A stretch of 64,000 nt of DNA from Butyrivibrio sp. LC3010. Lineage in GTDB: Bacteria; Bacillota; Clostridia; Lachnospirales; Lachnospiraceae. Under the pieces are notes generated by a model. It saw only the letters and a list, made by a program, of their open reading frames with translations, was not told where the DNA came from and made no database searches. The stretch is taken from positions 62,001-126,000 of the forward strand of contig NZ_AUJU01000007.1 of assembly GCF_000424385.1 (NCBI RefSeq), read 5' to 3'. Position 1 is the stretch's first letter. Every line of letters begins with the position of its first letter. Shown here in pieces: positions 9,061 through 17,022 of this stretch. Position numbers and translations under genes: made by a program.

Positions 9061-10494
9061 ATGAAAAGAACACTATATCTAAAATTTTTAATAGCATACT
9101 TACTGTTTGCCATATTTGGCTTTATTATGGTGGCAACCTTTGTATCAAATATGACAATGGAGCACTGCCGAAGGGAAAAGGCTGAGAGCCTATATTCCGA
9201 GGCTACGCAGATTGCAAATACTTACGCTGCTGATCTTTATAACAGTGAAACTTCACTGGATACGGTACAGAGACAGCTATATGCGCTATCTAAATACATG
9301 GACGGAGCGAGGATATGGATAGTCAACCCTTCAGGAAGACTTGTTCTTGACTCATCAACTGTGATAGAGCAGGGCGAAGAGATCAAGATAGAAGGCTTTG
9401 ACCCCACTGCCACAGGTGGTACTTATTATACCATCGGTGATTTCTGGGGATATTTTCAAGAGGATACATTAAGCGTCTTTGCTCCGATAACAGCAAGCTA
9501 TAAGGTGCAGGCTTATGTAATCATTCATACTCCGATGAGTGAGATTCGCAAAACTGCAGATGAATATTTAAACATCTCATATCTGATGCTTATAGTGCTG
9601 TTCCTTCTTTCACTGATAATACTGATCTTTTTCACAGAGCTTGTTTATATCCCTTTAAGGCGTATTACACAGGCAACTGAAGAATATGCCGCTGGAAATA
9701 TGGACTACGAGTTCTCGGTGGAATCAGAGGACGAAATGGGATATCTTGCTGCATCCCTTTCCTATATGGCTGGTGAAATAGCAAGACAGGAGGATGATCA
9801 GAAGAAGTTTGTTGCAAATGTATCCCATGATTTCAGGTCTCCGTTAACTTCAATACGTGGTTATATTGAGGCCATGCTTGACGGGACGATTCCTCTTGAA
9901 ATGCACGAAAAATATCTGGGAATAGTTTTAAATGAGACTGAGCGACTTACCAAGCTGACCAACGGGCTCCTCACTCTCAATAATCTTAATGCCAGAGGAA
10001 TGCTTCTTGAAAAGGCTGATTTTGACATAAATCAGGTAATAAGAAATACAGCAGCTTCTTTTGAGATGACATGCCTTGAAAAGAAAATTGCGATAGAGCT
10101 TGTGCTCACGGATGATAAGATGCTGGTAAATGCTGATATGAGTAAGATTCAGCAGGTTTTATATAATCTTCTTGATAATGCGATTAAATTCAGCCATCAT
10201 GATTCGGTGATAAAGATAGAGACCACTGAGAAAAAGAGCAAGGTTTTCGTATCTGTAAAAGATAGCGGGATCGGAATTCCAAAGGAAGATCAGAAGATGG
10301 TCTTCGAGAGATTTTATAAATCCGATTCATCGAGAGGTAAGGACAAGAAAGGTACAGGACTTGGCCTTTCCATAGTAAAAGAAATCATTAAAGCACATGG
10401 AGAAAACATTAATTGTATATCGACAGTCGGAGTGGGTACTGAGTTTATTTTCTCAATACCAAAGGCTGCATCCATGGATAGCGACGAGGATTAA
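9061..10494 (+). CDS. HAMP-domain sensor histidine kinase
   Basis: The 477-residue membrane protein has transmembrane segments at about 7-28 and 173-196 around an extracellular sensor region, followed by HAMP at about 195-248. The HisKA domain has phospho-acceptor H256 (NVSHDFRSPLTS). The ATP-binding domain shows NLLDNAIKFS, DSGIGIP and GTGLGLSIVKEI. This is the classic partner type of an OmpR/PhoB regulator, and the orphan regulator at 4756-5454 is the best candidate. The ribosome binding site is weak (GGCTGAGAATC). TrmL starts 11 bases after the stop, suggesting cotranscription. Confidence 0.92.
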   Translation: MKRTLYLKFLIAYLLFAIFGFIMVATFVSNMTMEHCRREKAESLYSEATQIANTYAADLYNSETSLDTVQRQLYALSKYMDGARIWIVNPSGRLVLDSSTVIEQGEEIKIEGFDPTATGGTYYTIGDFWGYFQEDTLSVFAPITASYKVQAYVIIHTPMSEIRKTADEYLNISYLMLIVLFLLSLIILIFFTELVYIPLRRITQATEEYAAGNMDYEFSVESEDEMGYLAASLSYMAGEIARQEDDQKKFVANVSHDFRSPLTSIRGYIEAMLDGTIPLEMHEKYLGIVLNETERLTKLTNGLLTLNNLNARGMLLEKADFDINQVIRNTAASFEMTCLEKKIAIELVLTDDKMLVNADMSKIQQVLYNLLDNAIKFSHHDSVIKIETTEKKSKVFVSVKDSGIGIPKEDQKMVFERFYKSDSSRGKDKKGTGLGLSIVKEIIKAHGENINCISTVGVGTEFIFSIPKAASMDSDED

Positions 10495-10505
10495 AAGGAG
10501 TTTTT

Positions 10506-11000
10506 ATGCATATAGTTTTACATCAGCCGGAGATACCGCAAAATACCGGCAATATAGGAAGAACCTGCGTGGCAACAGGAAGTACACTTCATTTAATAGA
10601 GCCTCTTGGATTTGCGCTTCATGGTAAGGATTTGAAGAGGGCAGGAATGGATTACTGGGATAAGCTGGACTATACGAGATATACCAATTATGAAGATTTT
10701 AAGGAAAAGCATCCCGGTGCAAAGGTATGGCTTGCTACTACCAAGGCGAAACGGTCCTACACGGAAGTTTCCTTTGGCCCCGATGATTACATAATGTTTG
10801 GAAAAGAAAGCGCCGGAATTCCGGAAGAGATACTGGTTGATAATGAGGAGGACTGTATCAGAATACCCATGGGTCATGATATCAGGTCCCTTAATTTATC
10901 TAATTCAGTAGCAATTGTGCTTTATGAAGCCCTTAGACAGAACGGTTTTCCCGGAATGGAGGAAGAAGGGGAGCTGCACAGATTGCACTGGAAAGAGTGA
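10506..11000 (+). CDS. trmL: tRNA (cytidine/uridine-34-2'-O)-methyltransferase TrmL
   Basis: The 164-residue protein is a full-length SPOUT methyltransferase with the family's opening QPEIPQNTGNIGRTC and the knot motifs MFGKESAGIPEEIL and IPMGHDIRSLNLSNSVAI. TrmL methylates the wobble ribose of certain leucine tRNAs in the cytoplasm, using S-adenosylmethionine. An excellent AAAAGGAG ribosome binding site precedes the ATG. It lies between the sensor kinase and the rRNA methyltransferase, with short gaps. Confidence 0.95.
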   Translation: MHIVLHQPEIPQNTGNIGRTCVATGSTLHLIEPLGFALHGKDLKRAGMDYWDKLDYTRYTNYEDFKEKHPGAKVWLATTKAKRSYTEVSFGPDDYIMFGKESAGIPEEILVDNEEDCIRIPMGHDIRSLNLSNSVAIVLYEALRQNGFPGMEEEGELHRLHWKE

Positions 11001-11047
11001 ATGTTACTTAACGAACAATATAAAGGAATTGAGAGTAGGAGTGCGTA

Positions 11048-12694
11048 GTGGCAAATAAGAGTAATGGGAATTTCACATATAAAAAGGGTGATATCCTGAC
11101 AGTAAGAATAGAAGATATAGGTAACGACGGAGAGGGTATTGGCAAGGTAGAGGGCTATACCCTTTTTGTGAAAGACGCTGTTATTGGTGATCTTGTTAAG
11201 GTCAGCATAATGAAAAGTAAGAAAAATTATGCTTATGCTCATTTGGATGAGATCATAGAAGCTTCAAAATACCGCGTGGAGCCAAAGTGTCCTGTCTCAA
11301 GAGCTTGTGGAGGCTGTCAGATTCAGAATCTTGATTACAAGAAACAGCTTGAATTTAAGAAAAATAAGGTAAGAAACAACCTGGTGAGACTTGGCAGTTT
11401 TGATGCTGAATTTGTTGATAGCATTATGGAGCCTATAATTGGCATGGAAGATTCTGATCTGGACAATAGCAAAGATAATGATGTTCCGGCTTATTTTAGA
11501 TACAGGAACAAGGCTCAGTTTCCAATTGGAACAGATAAAAACGGTAATCCTAAAGCAGGTTTTTATGCCGGAAGGACTCATTCAATTATTCCTGTTGAGG
11601 ACTGTCTCCTTGGAGTAAAAGAGAACAAAGAAATTCTTGATATTGTCATCGATCACATGAAAAAACACAATATCAAAGCCTATGACGAAGCTACCGGTAA
11701 AGGAGTTTTCCGCCATGTTCTTATCCGCAAAGGCTTTACCAGCGGTGAAATCATGGTTTGCTTTGTTATCAATTCACAAAAAGGAAACAAGAAACAAAAG
11801 GGTTCTGAGAAAAGAGAGAATGATCGTAAGGAATCTTATATTACAGGGCAGCAGGAGCTGATAGACAGACTGCTTAGAATAAATGGCATCAAGAGTATCA
11901 CAGTTAATATTAACAATGAAAAGACCAATGTAATCCTTGGAAAAGAAATCCACACTTTATGGGGGGAGGATTATATTACAGATACTCTTTGTGGCATAGA
12001 ATTCAGGATTTCACCACTTTCATTTTATCAGGTGAATCCTGTCCAGACTGAAAAACTCTACAATACAGCAATTAATTATGCAAACCTTACAGGTAATGAG
12101 ACAGTATGGGACCTGTATTGCGGGATAGGAACAATCAGTCTTTCCATGGCAAGGACAGCAGGGCACGTATACGGGGTGGAAGTTATCCCACAGGCCATTG
12201 AAAATGCCAGAGAAAATGCGGCAAATAATAATATAGATAATGCAACATTCTTTGTTGGAAAAGCAGAGGAAGTTCTTCCTGCTTTTTATGATGGAAAATT
12301 AAATGCCATAGGCGATGGCAATCCGGAAATAAACAGCTCTGATGAAGAAAAACGTAAACGCGCATTGTCTCCTGATGTAATAGTTGTAGACCCACCAAGA
12401 AAAGGTTGTGACATAAACTGCCTCGAAACGATGTTAAAAATGCATCCTGAGAAGATTGTTTACGTAAGCTGCGACTCAGCAACCCTTGCCAGAGACTTAA
12501 GGATCCTGGTTGACGGCGGCTATGTGTTAAAGAATGTAACGCCCTGCGATCTCTTTCCAAACACTGTGCATGTAGAAAGCTGCGTGCTCCTCGAGCGTGT
12601 GAGCAACCGAAAAGCGGATTCTTATGTGAAACTGAATGTGAAGATGGAAGATTATTATCGGATTAAGGACGAGGAGAAGAAAACGGATGAATAA
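11048..12694 (+). CDS. rlmD: 23S rRNA (uracil-5-)-methyltransferase, RlmD/RumA family
   Basis: The gene starts at GTG after TAGGAG. The 548-residue product has an N-terminal TRAM domain (about 12-72), an iron-sulfur cysteine cluster C81, C87, C90 and C186 (CPVSRACGGC, EDCLLG), and a methyltransferase domain with DLYCGIGTISL, DPPRKGCD and the catalytic-cysteine motif YVSCDSAT (C475). The family methylates uracil-5 in 23S rRNA; which position (747, 1939 or both) cannot be read from sequence. It is longer than the usual 430-460 residues because of two polar insertions, one lysine-rich near 245-270 and one near 420-440. It overlaps the next gene by 8 bases. Confidence 0.9.
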   Translation: MANKSNGNFTYKKGDILTVRIEDIGNDGEGIGKVEGYTLFVKDAVIGDLVKVSIMKSKKNYAYAHLDEIIEASKYRVEPKCPVSRACGGCQIQNLDYKKQLEFKKNKVRNNLVRLGSFDAEFVDSIMEPIIGMEDSDLDNSKDNDVPAYFRYRNKAQFPIGTDKNGNPKAGFYAGRTHSIIPVEDCLLGVKENKEILDIVIDHMKKHNIKAYDEATGKGVFRHVLIRKGFTSGEIMVCFVINSQKGNKKQKGSEKRENDRKESYITGQQELIDRLLRINGIKSITVNINNEKTNVILGKEIHTLWGEDYITDTLCGIEFRISPLSFYQVNPVQTEKLYNTAINYANLTGNETVWDLYCGIGTISLSMARTAGHVYGVEVIPQAIENARENAANNNIDNATFFVGKAEEVLPAFYDGKLNAIGDGNPEINSSDEEKRKRALSPDVIVVDPPRKGCDINCLETMLKMHPEKIVYVSCDSATLARDLRILVDGGYVLKNVTPCDLFPNTVHVESCVLLERVSNRKADSYVKLNVKMEDYYRIKDEEKKTDE

Positions 12695-13343
12695 AGAGTG
12701 GTCAGAGCTCAACAAGCTCATGCAAAGTCAGATAAAGAAAAGAGATACCTATGAAGAAGGTATCGATATACTTCTTGCATTACGTGACGCTCTTTGGGAC
12801 ACTGTCAGCTCTTTCAAAGAAGAATTAAACAGGGAAGAGTTCAATGCAATTCCATTCATCAACGCAGAAGGGTATCATAGCAAGACTATTGCATATTCGT
12901 TGTGGCATATCTTTCGTATTGAGGATATCGTGGCTCACACATTGATCAAAGGGGATGAGCAGGTATTTTTCAGAGAAGAATATCAAAAGAGAATTAACTC
13001 ACCTGTCATCACCACAGGAAATGAACTGGTTAAGCACGAGATTGCTGACTTTTCAGAGCAACTCGATCTGGATGAATTATATTCGTATCTTTCCGATGTG
13101 AAGCAGAGTACAGAATCCATATTACGGGATTTATCATATGATGATCTGAGGAAAAAGATATCCGCAGAACGAAAAGAACGGCTGGAATCACTTTCTGTTG
13201 TCAGTAAGGAGGAGAGTGCGATATGGCTTATAGATTACTGGTGCAATAAAGATGTTCGCGGTCTTATTCAAATGCCGCTTTCAAGACATTGGATCATGCA
13301 TATAGAGGCATGTTTAAGGATAGAGAAGAAAATCCACCCGTAA
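12687..13343 (+). CDS. DinB-like four-helix protein
   Basis: The 218-residue soluble, mostly helical protein has spaced histidines in YHSKTIAYSLWHIFRIEDIV and in SRHWIMHIEAC near the C-terminus, a pattern like the metal-binding histidines of DinB/YfiT proteins. That superfamily includes thiol-dependent transferases and many stress proteins of unknown role. The assignment is by pattern only, and I cannot name a substrate. Translation is probably coupled to the rRNA methyltransferase, whose end it overlaps by 8 bases. No terminator was seen after it. Confidence 0.55.
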   Translation: MNKEWSELNKLMQSQIKKRDTYEEGIDILLALRDALWDTVSSFKEELNREEFNAIPFINAEGYHSKTIAYSLWHIFRIEDIVAHTLIKGDEQVFFREEYQKRINSPVITTGNELVKHEIADFSEQLDLDELYSYLSDVKQSTESILRDLSYDDLRKKISAERKERLESLSVVSKEESAIWLIDYWCNKDVRGLIQMPLSRHWIMHIEACLRIEKKIHP

Positions 13344-13376
13344 TGCATTTGATTTGAATAGGTTGTGACATAACCA

Positions 13377-13427
13377 CGCATTGCGGTTCGAATATGTGAT
13401 ATACTTTGAATATCAACACGCAATGCG
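13377..13427 (+). promoter_or_regulatory. Extended -10 promoter flanked by a perfect inverted repeat (likely operator)
   Basis: CGCATTGCG (13377-13385) and its exact reverse complement CGCAATGCG (13419-13427) bracket an extended -10 element, TGATATACT (13397-13405). The pair lies directly upstream of the small HTH gene, so autorepression by that protein is the natural inference. No good -35 is visible, as expected for a TGn promoter. Confidence 0.65.
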
Positions 13428-13439
13428 AGGAAAAAGAAT

Positions 13440-13646
13440 ATGGATATAGCTAAAACGATAAAAGAACTACGAGAAAGCACAGGGATGTCGCGTAAAGACT
13501 TTTCAGAGCATACGGGGATCCCTGTTCGCACTTTGGAAGACTGGGAAGCGGGAAGGAGAACACCACCGGAATACATTCCCAGACTTATTGCTTACCAGTT
13601 GAAGTATGAGGAATTGGTGAAAGGGAAGGAGGATAACCTTCTATGA
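13440..13646 (+). CDS. Small XRE-type helix-turn-helix protein
   Basis: The 68-residue protein is nearly all one helix-turn-helix domain (IKELRESTGMSRKDFSEHTG, VRTLEDWEAGRRTPPEYIPR), as found in Cro-like repressors and antitoxins. It probably binds the inverted repeat that brackets its own promoter. The stop overlaps the start of the RhuM-like gene (ATGA at 13643-13646), so the two are translationally coupled. Function beyond DNA binding is unknown. Confidence 0.8.
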   Translation: MDIAKTIKELRESTGMSRKDFSEHTGIPVRTLEDWEAGRRTPPEYIPRLIAYQLKYEELVKGKEDNLL

Positions 13647-14086
13647 GAGATTTTGATAAGCAGATGGAAATGGTTCTCTATCATTCAGATGAAGGAGATG
13701 TTTCTGTTGATGCATACATAATGAATGACAGCCTGTGGATCTCTCAAAAGGCTATGGCAGAATTGTTTGGGGTTGATAAATCCGGCATCAGCAGACATCT
13801 GAAGAAGATATTTGAGAGTGGAGAACTGGATGAAAAAGTGGTTGTTGCAAAAATTGCAACAACCAGTCCGCATGGAGCAATCCCCGGTAAAACACAAGAT
13901 AAAGAATCAATGTTTTATAATTTGGACGCAATTATTTCTGTTGGATATCGTGTAAATTCAATTAAAGCAACAAAATTTCGCATCTGGGCGACTACAGTTC
14001 TTAAGGAATACATGACAAAAGGTTTTGTTCTGGATGACGCTATCAAAATTGTTAGAGGGATTGACATAATAGTTTATCTGGGATAA
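13643..14086 (+). pseudogene. RhuM-family protein, C-terminally truncated
   Basis: The frame encodes 147 residues. The first 130 or so match the N-terminal part of RhuM (virulence RhuM/Fic-associated) proteins: SLWISQKAMAELFGVDKSGI, HLKKIFESGELDE, DAIISVGYRVNS, FRIWATTVLKEYMTKGFVLDD. Family members are normally over 300 residues and continue after LDD with another domain. Here the last 15 residues are unrelated and overlap a strong promoter. I infer that the 3' part was lost by recombination near 14040. A good AAGGAGG site and ATGA coupling to the HTH gene remain, so a short DNA-binding-like product could still be made. Confidence 0.75.
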
Positions 14087-14090
14087 TAAT
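14061..14090 (+). promoter_or_regulatory. Strong sigma-A-type promoter for the leader/GNAT-RsgA unit
   Basis: A perfect TTGACA -35 (14061-14066) is followed after 18 bases by AATAAT (14085-14090). It lies inside the tail of the truncated RhuM frame and points at the leader peptide. A GATAAT -10 with a 15-base spacer is a poorer alternative. Confidence 0.65.
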
Positions 14091-14128
14091 TATGTTATCG
14101 AAAAAATATAAAAGAAAGAGAGGTAATC

Positions 14129-14197
14129 ATGATGAGTGTTGTGAAAATAGAGATTGTAACTGTAAATAGTATGATGACCTCGGTTTCTGCCTTTTAA
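14129..14197 (+). CDS. Putative 22-residue leader peptide
   Basis: A short open frame (MMSVVKIEIVTVNS, then MMTSVSAF, stop) has a good ribosome binding site, GAGAGG (14118-14123), and two possible ATG starts (14129 or 14132). It lies between a strong promoter and a terminator-like hairpin and ends 27 bases before that hairpin. This layout is typical of ribosome-mediated attenuation of antibiotic-resistance or amino-acid genes. The peptide matches no leader that I can name. Confidence 0.5.
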   Translation: MMSVVKIEIVTVNSMMTSVSAF

Positions 14198-14224
14198 TTA
14201 GTATTCAGATGATTTTGGGTTTTG

Positions 14225-14263
14225 ACCGTGGCTTGTTTGTCACGGTTTTCTTTTGTCTTTTTT
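14225..14263 (+). terminator. Attenuator-like hairpin and U-tract before GNAT-RsgA
   Basis: ACCGTG (14225-14230) pairs with CACGGT (14241-14246) around a 10-base loop, followed by TTTTCTTTTGTCTTTTTT (14246-14263). It lies between the leader peptide and the TTG start at 14348, so transcription of the fusion gene must pass it. The stem is only 6-7 pairs, so termination may be partial. Confidence 0.6.
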
Positions 14264-14347
14264 AGGCGGTTTTCCGTTATAGAAGGTCTCCATACTATCA
14301 AGATAATTGCGAATTTATCAAGTAAGATATATAAAGGAGACAAAAAA

Positions 14348-15931
14348 TTGAATAATATTATAATCAGAAAAGAAACAAAGGATGATTATTATGCTACTGA
14401 ACTAATGACAATGCGAGCTTTCTGGAATATACACGGTCCTGGGTGTAATGAGCATCTGCTTGTAAATAAGCTTCGCCATGCTGATGAGTATTTACCTGAT
14501 CTTAGCCGAATTGCAGAGCTTGACGGAAAAGTAGTAGGGGCTGTTTTTTATTCCAGAGCCAAGGTGGTAGATGGAGATAAGGAGCATGAAGTACTGACAT
14601 TCGGCCCGCTTGCAGTGGAACCTACCTGCTTCAGTATGGGGATAGGTGCGCTTCTGTTAAAAGAAACTTTGCCTTTGGCAAAGGCAGCCGGATATAAAGG
14701 AATTGTGATTTGTGGTGAACCGGAGTATTATCCAAAACACGGCTTTTTGACCTGTGATCACTTTGATATTCATCATCCGGCATTTGGAAATTCTGATGCT
14801 TTTATGGCACTTCCGCTGAATGAAGAATTTGAAGATATTCATGGATATTTTTATGAAGCGCCTGTCTTTGAAACGTGTGAGGATGAGAAAGAAATAGAAG
14901 ATTTTACGAAGGGATTTCCTTATTACAAGCCATTAAAGCTTTCCTGTCAGTGGCTTCATGTTGAAAAATTGGGAAGAATTTCAGAGGTTAACAAAAACAG
15001 CTATAAGATCATGTTCTGGGAGCAGGAGATTCCGGCAAAGCTGAAAGGGAGTTTTTATGAGGAAGACGCAGAAAAGCTTCCGGTTGTAGGCGACTATGTG
15101 ACATTTTTGTATAACAGGCAGGGGGATTCCGTGATCTTGTCTGTTTGTGAGAGGCAAAATTTTTTGCAGCGGCCTGATCAGGCTAAAACAGGAGTCATGC
15201 AATATATGGCAGCAAATGTGGATTACCTGTTTATCGTTACTTCCCTTAATGAAGACTACAGCTATAATCGTATAGCCAGATATGTAAGCATTGCCATTCA
15301 GGGAGGAACTGAGCCTGTTGTTATTCTTACAAAATCCGATCTTTGCACAAGTCCCGGAAGATATGTGCGCGAAGTGGAACAGATTTCCGACAAAGTGCGT
15401 GCTCATGCAATTTCTGCAATTTACGGTATTGGCCTTGAGGAACTGGGGGATTACATGACACCCGGAACTACCATTTGCCTGATGGGATCTTCAGGTGCTG
15501 GAAAATCAACGCTGATAAATTCCATTACCGGCGAAGAGACCATGAAGACATCTGAGATCAGAGAAGATGATGACAAGGGAAGACACACAACCACATATCG
15601 GAAGCTGATTGAACTTTCAAATGGTGTTACGATCATAGATACGCCAGGTATGCGAGAAGTCGGAATGGCCAATGTGCAGGATGGAATTGATGAAACATTT
15701 TCAGATATTGTGGAATTGGAGAGCAGATGCCGGTTCAGTAATTGCAGGCACGATACAGAACCGGGTTGTGCGATCAAAGCAGCCATCGCAAGCGGAGAAC
15801 TGTCTGCAAAGAGGTATGAACTATACAAAAATCTGGGCAGGGAGAATACAAACAACCATGCTATGAAAAAAGAAATATCCAAATGGGCAAAAGCCTATAA
15901 AAAGAATAATAAGAGAAATATGTGGGATTGA
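14348..15931 (+). CDS. rsgA: GNAT acetyltransferase fused to RsgA-type ribosome-assembly GTPase
   Basis: I choose TTG at 14348 because AGGAG (14335-14339) sits 8 bases upstream; the frame stays open back to 14222 but has no such site and crosses the hairpin. The 527-residue product has a YhbS-like GNAT domain at about 1-165 (FGPLAVEPTCFSMGIGALLL, YPKHGF). A complete RsgA follows: OB fold at about 200-270, then the circularly permuted GTPase with TKSDL (G4), GSSGAGKST (G1, about 379) and DTPGM (G3), and a zinc motif CRFSNCRHDTEPGC. RsgA matures 30S subunits in the cytoplasm. The substrate of the acetyltransferase half is unknown. No frameshift is visible at the junction. Confidence 0.88.
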   Translation: MNNIIIRKETKDDYYATELMTMRAFWNIHGPGCNEHLLVNKLRHADEYLPDLSRIAELDGKVVGAVFYSRAKVVDGDKEHEVLTFGPLAVEPTCFSMGIGALLLKETLPLAKAAGYKGIVICGEPEYYPKHGFLTCDHFDIHHPAFGNSDAFMALPLNEEFEDIHGYFYEAPVFETCEDEKEIEDFTKGFPYYKPLKLSCQWLHVEKLGRISEVNKNSYKIMFWEQEIPAKLKGSFYEEDAEKLPVVGDYVTFLYNRQGDSVILSVCERQNFLQRPDQAKTGVMQYMAANVDYLFIVTSLNEDYSYNRIARYVSIAIQGGTEPVVILTKSDLCTSPGRYVREVEQISDKVRAHAISAIYGIGLEELGDYMTPGTTICLMGSSGAGKSTLINSITGEETMKTSEIREDDDKGRHTTTYRKLIELSNGVTIIDTPGMREVGMANVQDGIDETFSDIVELESRCRFSNCRHDTEPGCAIKAAIASGELSAKRYELYKNLGRENTNNHAMKKEISKWAKAYKKNNKRNMWD

Positions 15932-15946
15932 CGGAGAGAAGTGTTG

Positions 15947-16696
15947 ATGATGGACATAGATAAAAACAGAAAAAGTTCACCGGGAGAGTATCTGAAGGAT
16001 GCGAATTTTTTTGGTTTATTGGAGGATTTGCACAGGAAATTGTATGATCTTCAGGATCTGAAGTATCGTGATATGCAGATAAAAATCATACCTAATGTAA
16101 ATCCGGAGTCAATAATCGGAGTGAGGACTCCGGAGCTTAAGACAATGGCAAAAGAAATTTTAAAGGCCGGAAATTATAAAGATTTTCTTGGAGCATTACC
16201 TCATAAATATTTTGAGGAAAACCAGCTGCATGCCTTTATCATCTCCGGTATAAAAGATCTGAATGATTGTATGGAGGAGCTGGAGAAGTTTCTACCCTAT
16301 GTAGATAACTGGGCTACGTGTGATCAGATGTCTCCAAAGATTTTTAAGAAGCATAAAGAGGAGCTGTTTATACACATAAAGGAATGGCTCAGCTCAGAAA
16401 AGACGTATACCATAAGATTCGGAGTGGGCATGTTGATGGAGCATTTTCTGGATGAGGACTATGATTCCAAGTATCCTGAGATGGTGGCTAAACTCAGATC
16501 AGAAGAGTATTACGTCAATATGATGATCGCGTGGTATTTTGCGACTGCCCTCGCCAAGCAGTATGAAAGTATCATTCCTTTTATAGAGGAGAAAAGGCTT
16601 GATGACTGGACTCATAACAAAGCAATTCAGAAAAGCGTGGAGAGCAGAAGAATTACAGATGAGCAGAAGAAGTATCTGAAATCCCTGAAAGTATGA
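15947..16696 (+). CDS. AlkD-like DNA alkylation repair protein
   Basis: The ATG at 15947 is 8 bases from GGAGAG (15933-15938); an upstream GTG at 15941 is too close. The 249-residue product is built of HEAT-like helical repeats with family signatures GVRTPELKTMAKEI, WATCDQMSPKIFKKH, RFGVGMLMEHFLDEDY and WTHNKAIQKSVESRRI. AlkD-type enzymes excise alkylated purines (N3/N7) without flipping the base. It follows the GNAT-RsgA gene by 15 bases and is probably cotranscribed with it. No U-tract terminator follows, only a hairpin. Confidence 0.88.
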   Translation: MMDIDKNRKSSPGEYLKDANFFGLLEDLHRKLYDLQDLKYRDMQIKIIPNVNPESIIGVRTPELKTMAKEILKAGNYKDFLGALPHKYFEENQLHAFIISGIKDLNDCMEELEKFLPYVDNWATCDQMSPKIFKKHKEELFIHIKEWLSSEKTYTIRFGVGMLMEHFLDEDYDSKYPEMVAKLRSEEYYVNMMIAWYFATALAKQYESIIPFIEEKRLDDWTHNKAIQKSVESRRITDEQKKYLKSLKV

Positions 16697-17022
16697 TGTT
16701 AACGGGGTATAGTCAGTTCTGCTCAGTGCACTGGCTGTGCTGAGGGCAAGAATTTCAGCCAGTGCACTAACGCAAATGCAAAAATTGTCAAAAGCGTTAG
16801 GGAGAATTTCAATCAGTCCAGTACCGCAAATGCAAAAATGACAAAAAGAGTTAGAAAGAAGATTTTCCAGCGCCCTACCGCAAAATAGAATTTAGAAGAA
16901 TGAGGCAGAATAAGTCCGAATTAAAAAAGTCGAAAAAGATTTCTATACTATATCCATATCAAGTTTAACTTAGCTGATACTCATCATTGAGCCCCACGTT
17001 CTAATCTGTTAGAATTCATCAT
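16697..17022. repeat. Intergenic region with a 13-bp inverted repeat and degenerate tandem repeats
   Basis: This 326-base stretch has no gene. AGTGCACTGGCTG (16725-16737) pairs perfectly with CAGCCAGTGCACT (16756-16768). A degenerate tandem unit follows: copies begin near 16751, 16805 and 16862 (the last partial), sharing AATTTC, CGCAAATGCAAAAAT and GTTAG. Within copy 1, CTAACGC (16767-16773) also pairs with GCGTTAG (16794-16800). The far end holds the promoter of the following gene. Confidence 0.7.
16987..17015 (+). promoter_or_regulatory. Promoter predicting a leaderless transcript of the next gene
   Basis: TTGAGC (16987-16992), a 17-base spacer and TAGAAT (17010-17015) place the transcription start at about 17021-17023, which is the ATG itself. 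No Shine-Dalgarno sequence precedes that ATG. A second possible promoter (TTAAAA 16921, TATACT 16944) would give a normal leader of about 70 bases. Confidence 0.4.

Noticed and set aside
13440-14086. Toxin-antitoxin module formed by the HTH and RhuM genes
   Set aside because: The coupling fits, but the second gene lacks its C-terminal domain and no toxin motif is visible; kept as a truncated gene.
14222-14347. Upstream extension of the GNAT-RsgA frame to ATG-like codons from 14222
   Set aside because: It would translate through the terminator hairpin and has no ribosome binding site, while TTG at 14348 has AGGAG at ideal spacing.
13900-14350. Insertion sequence as the cause of the RhuM truncation
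   Set aside because: No transposase remnant, terminal inverted repeats or target duplication could be seen.
16751-16900. Possible CRISPR-like array
   Set aside because: Copies are few, diverged throughout, and no unique spacers or cas genes are present.
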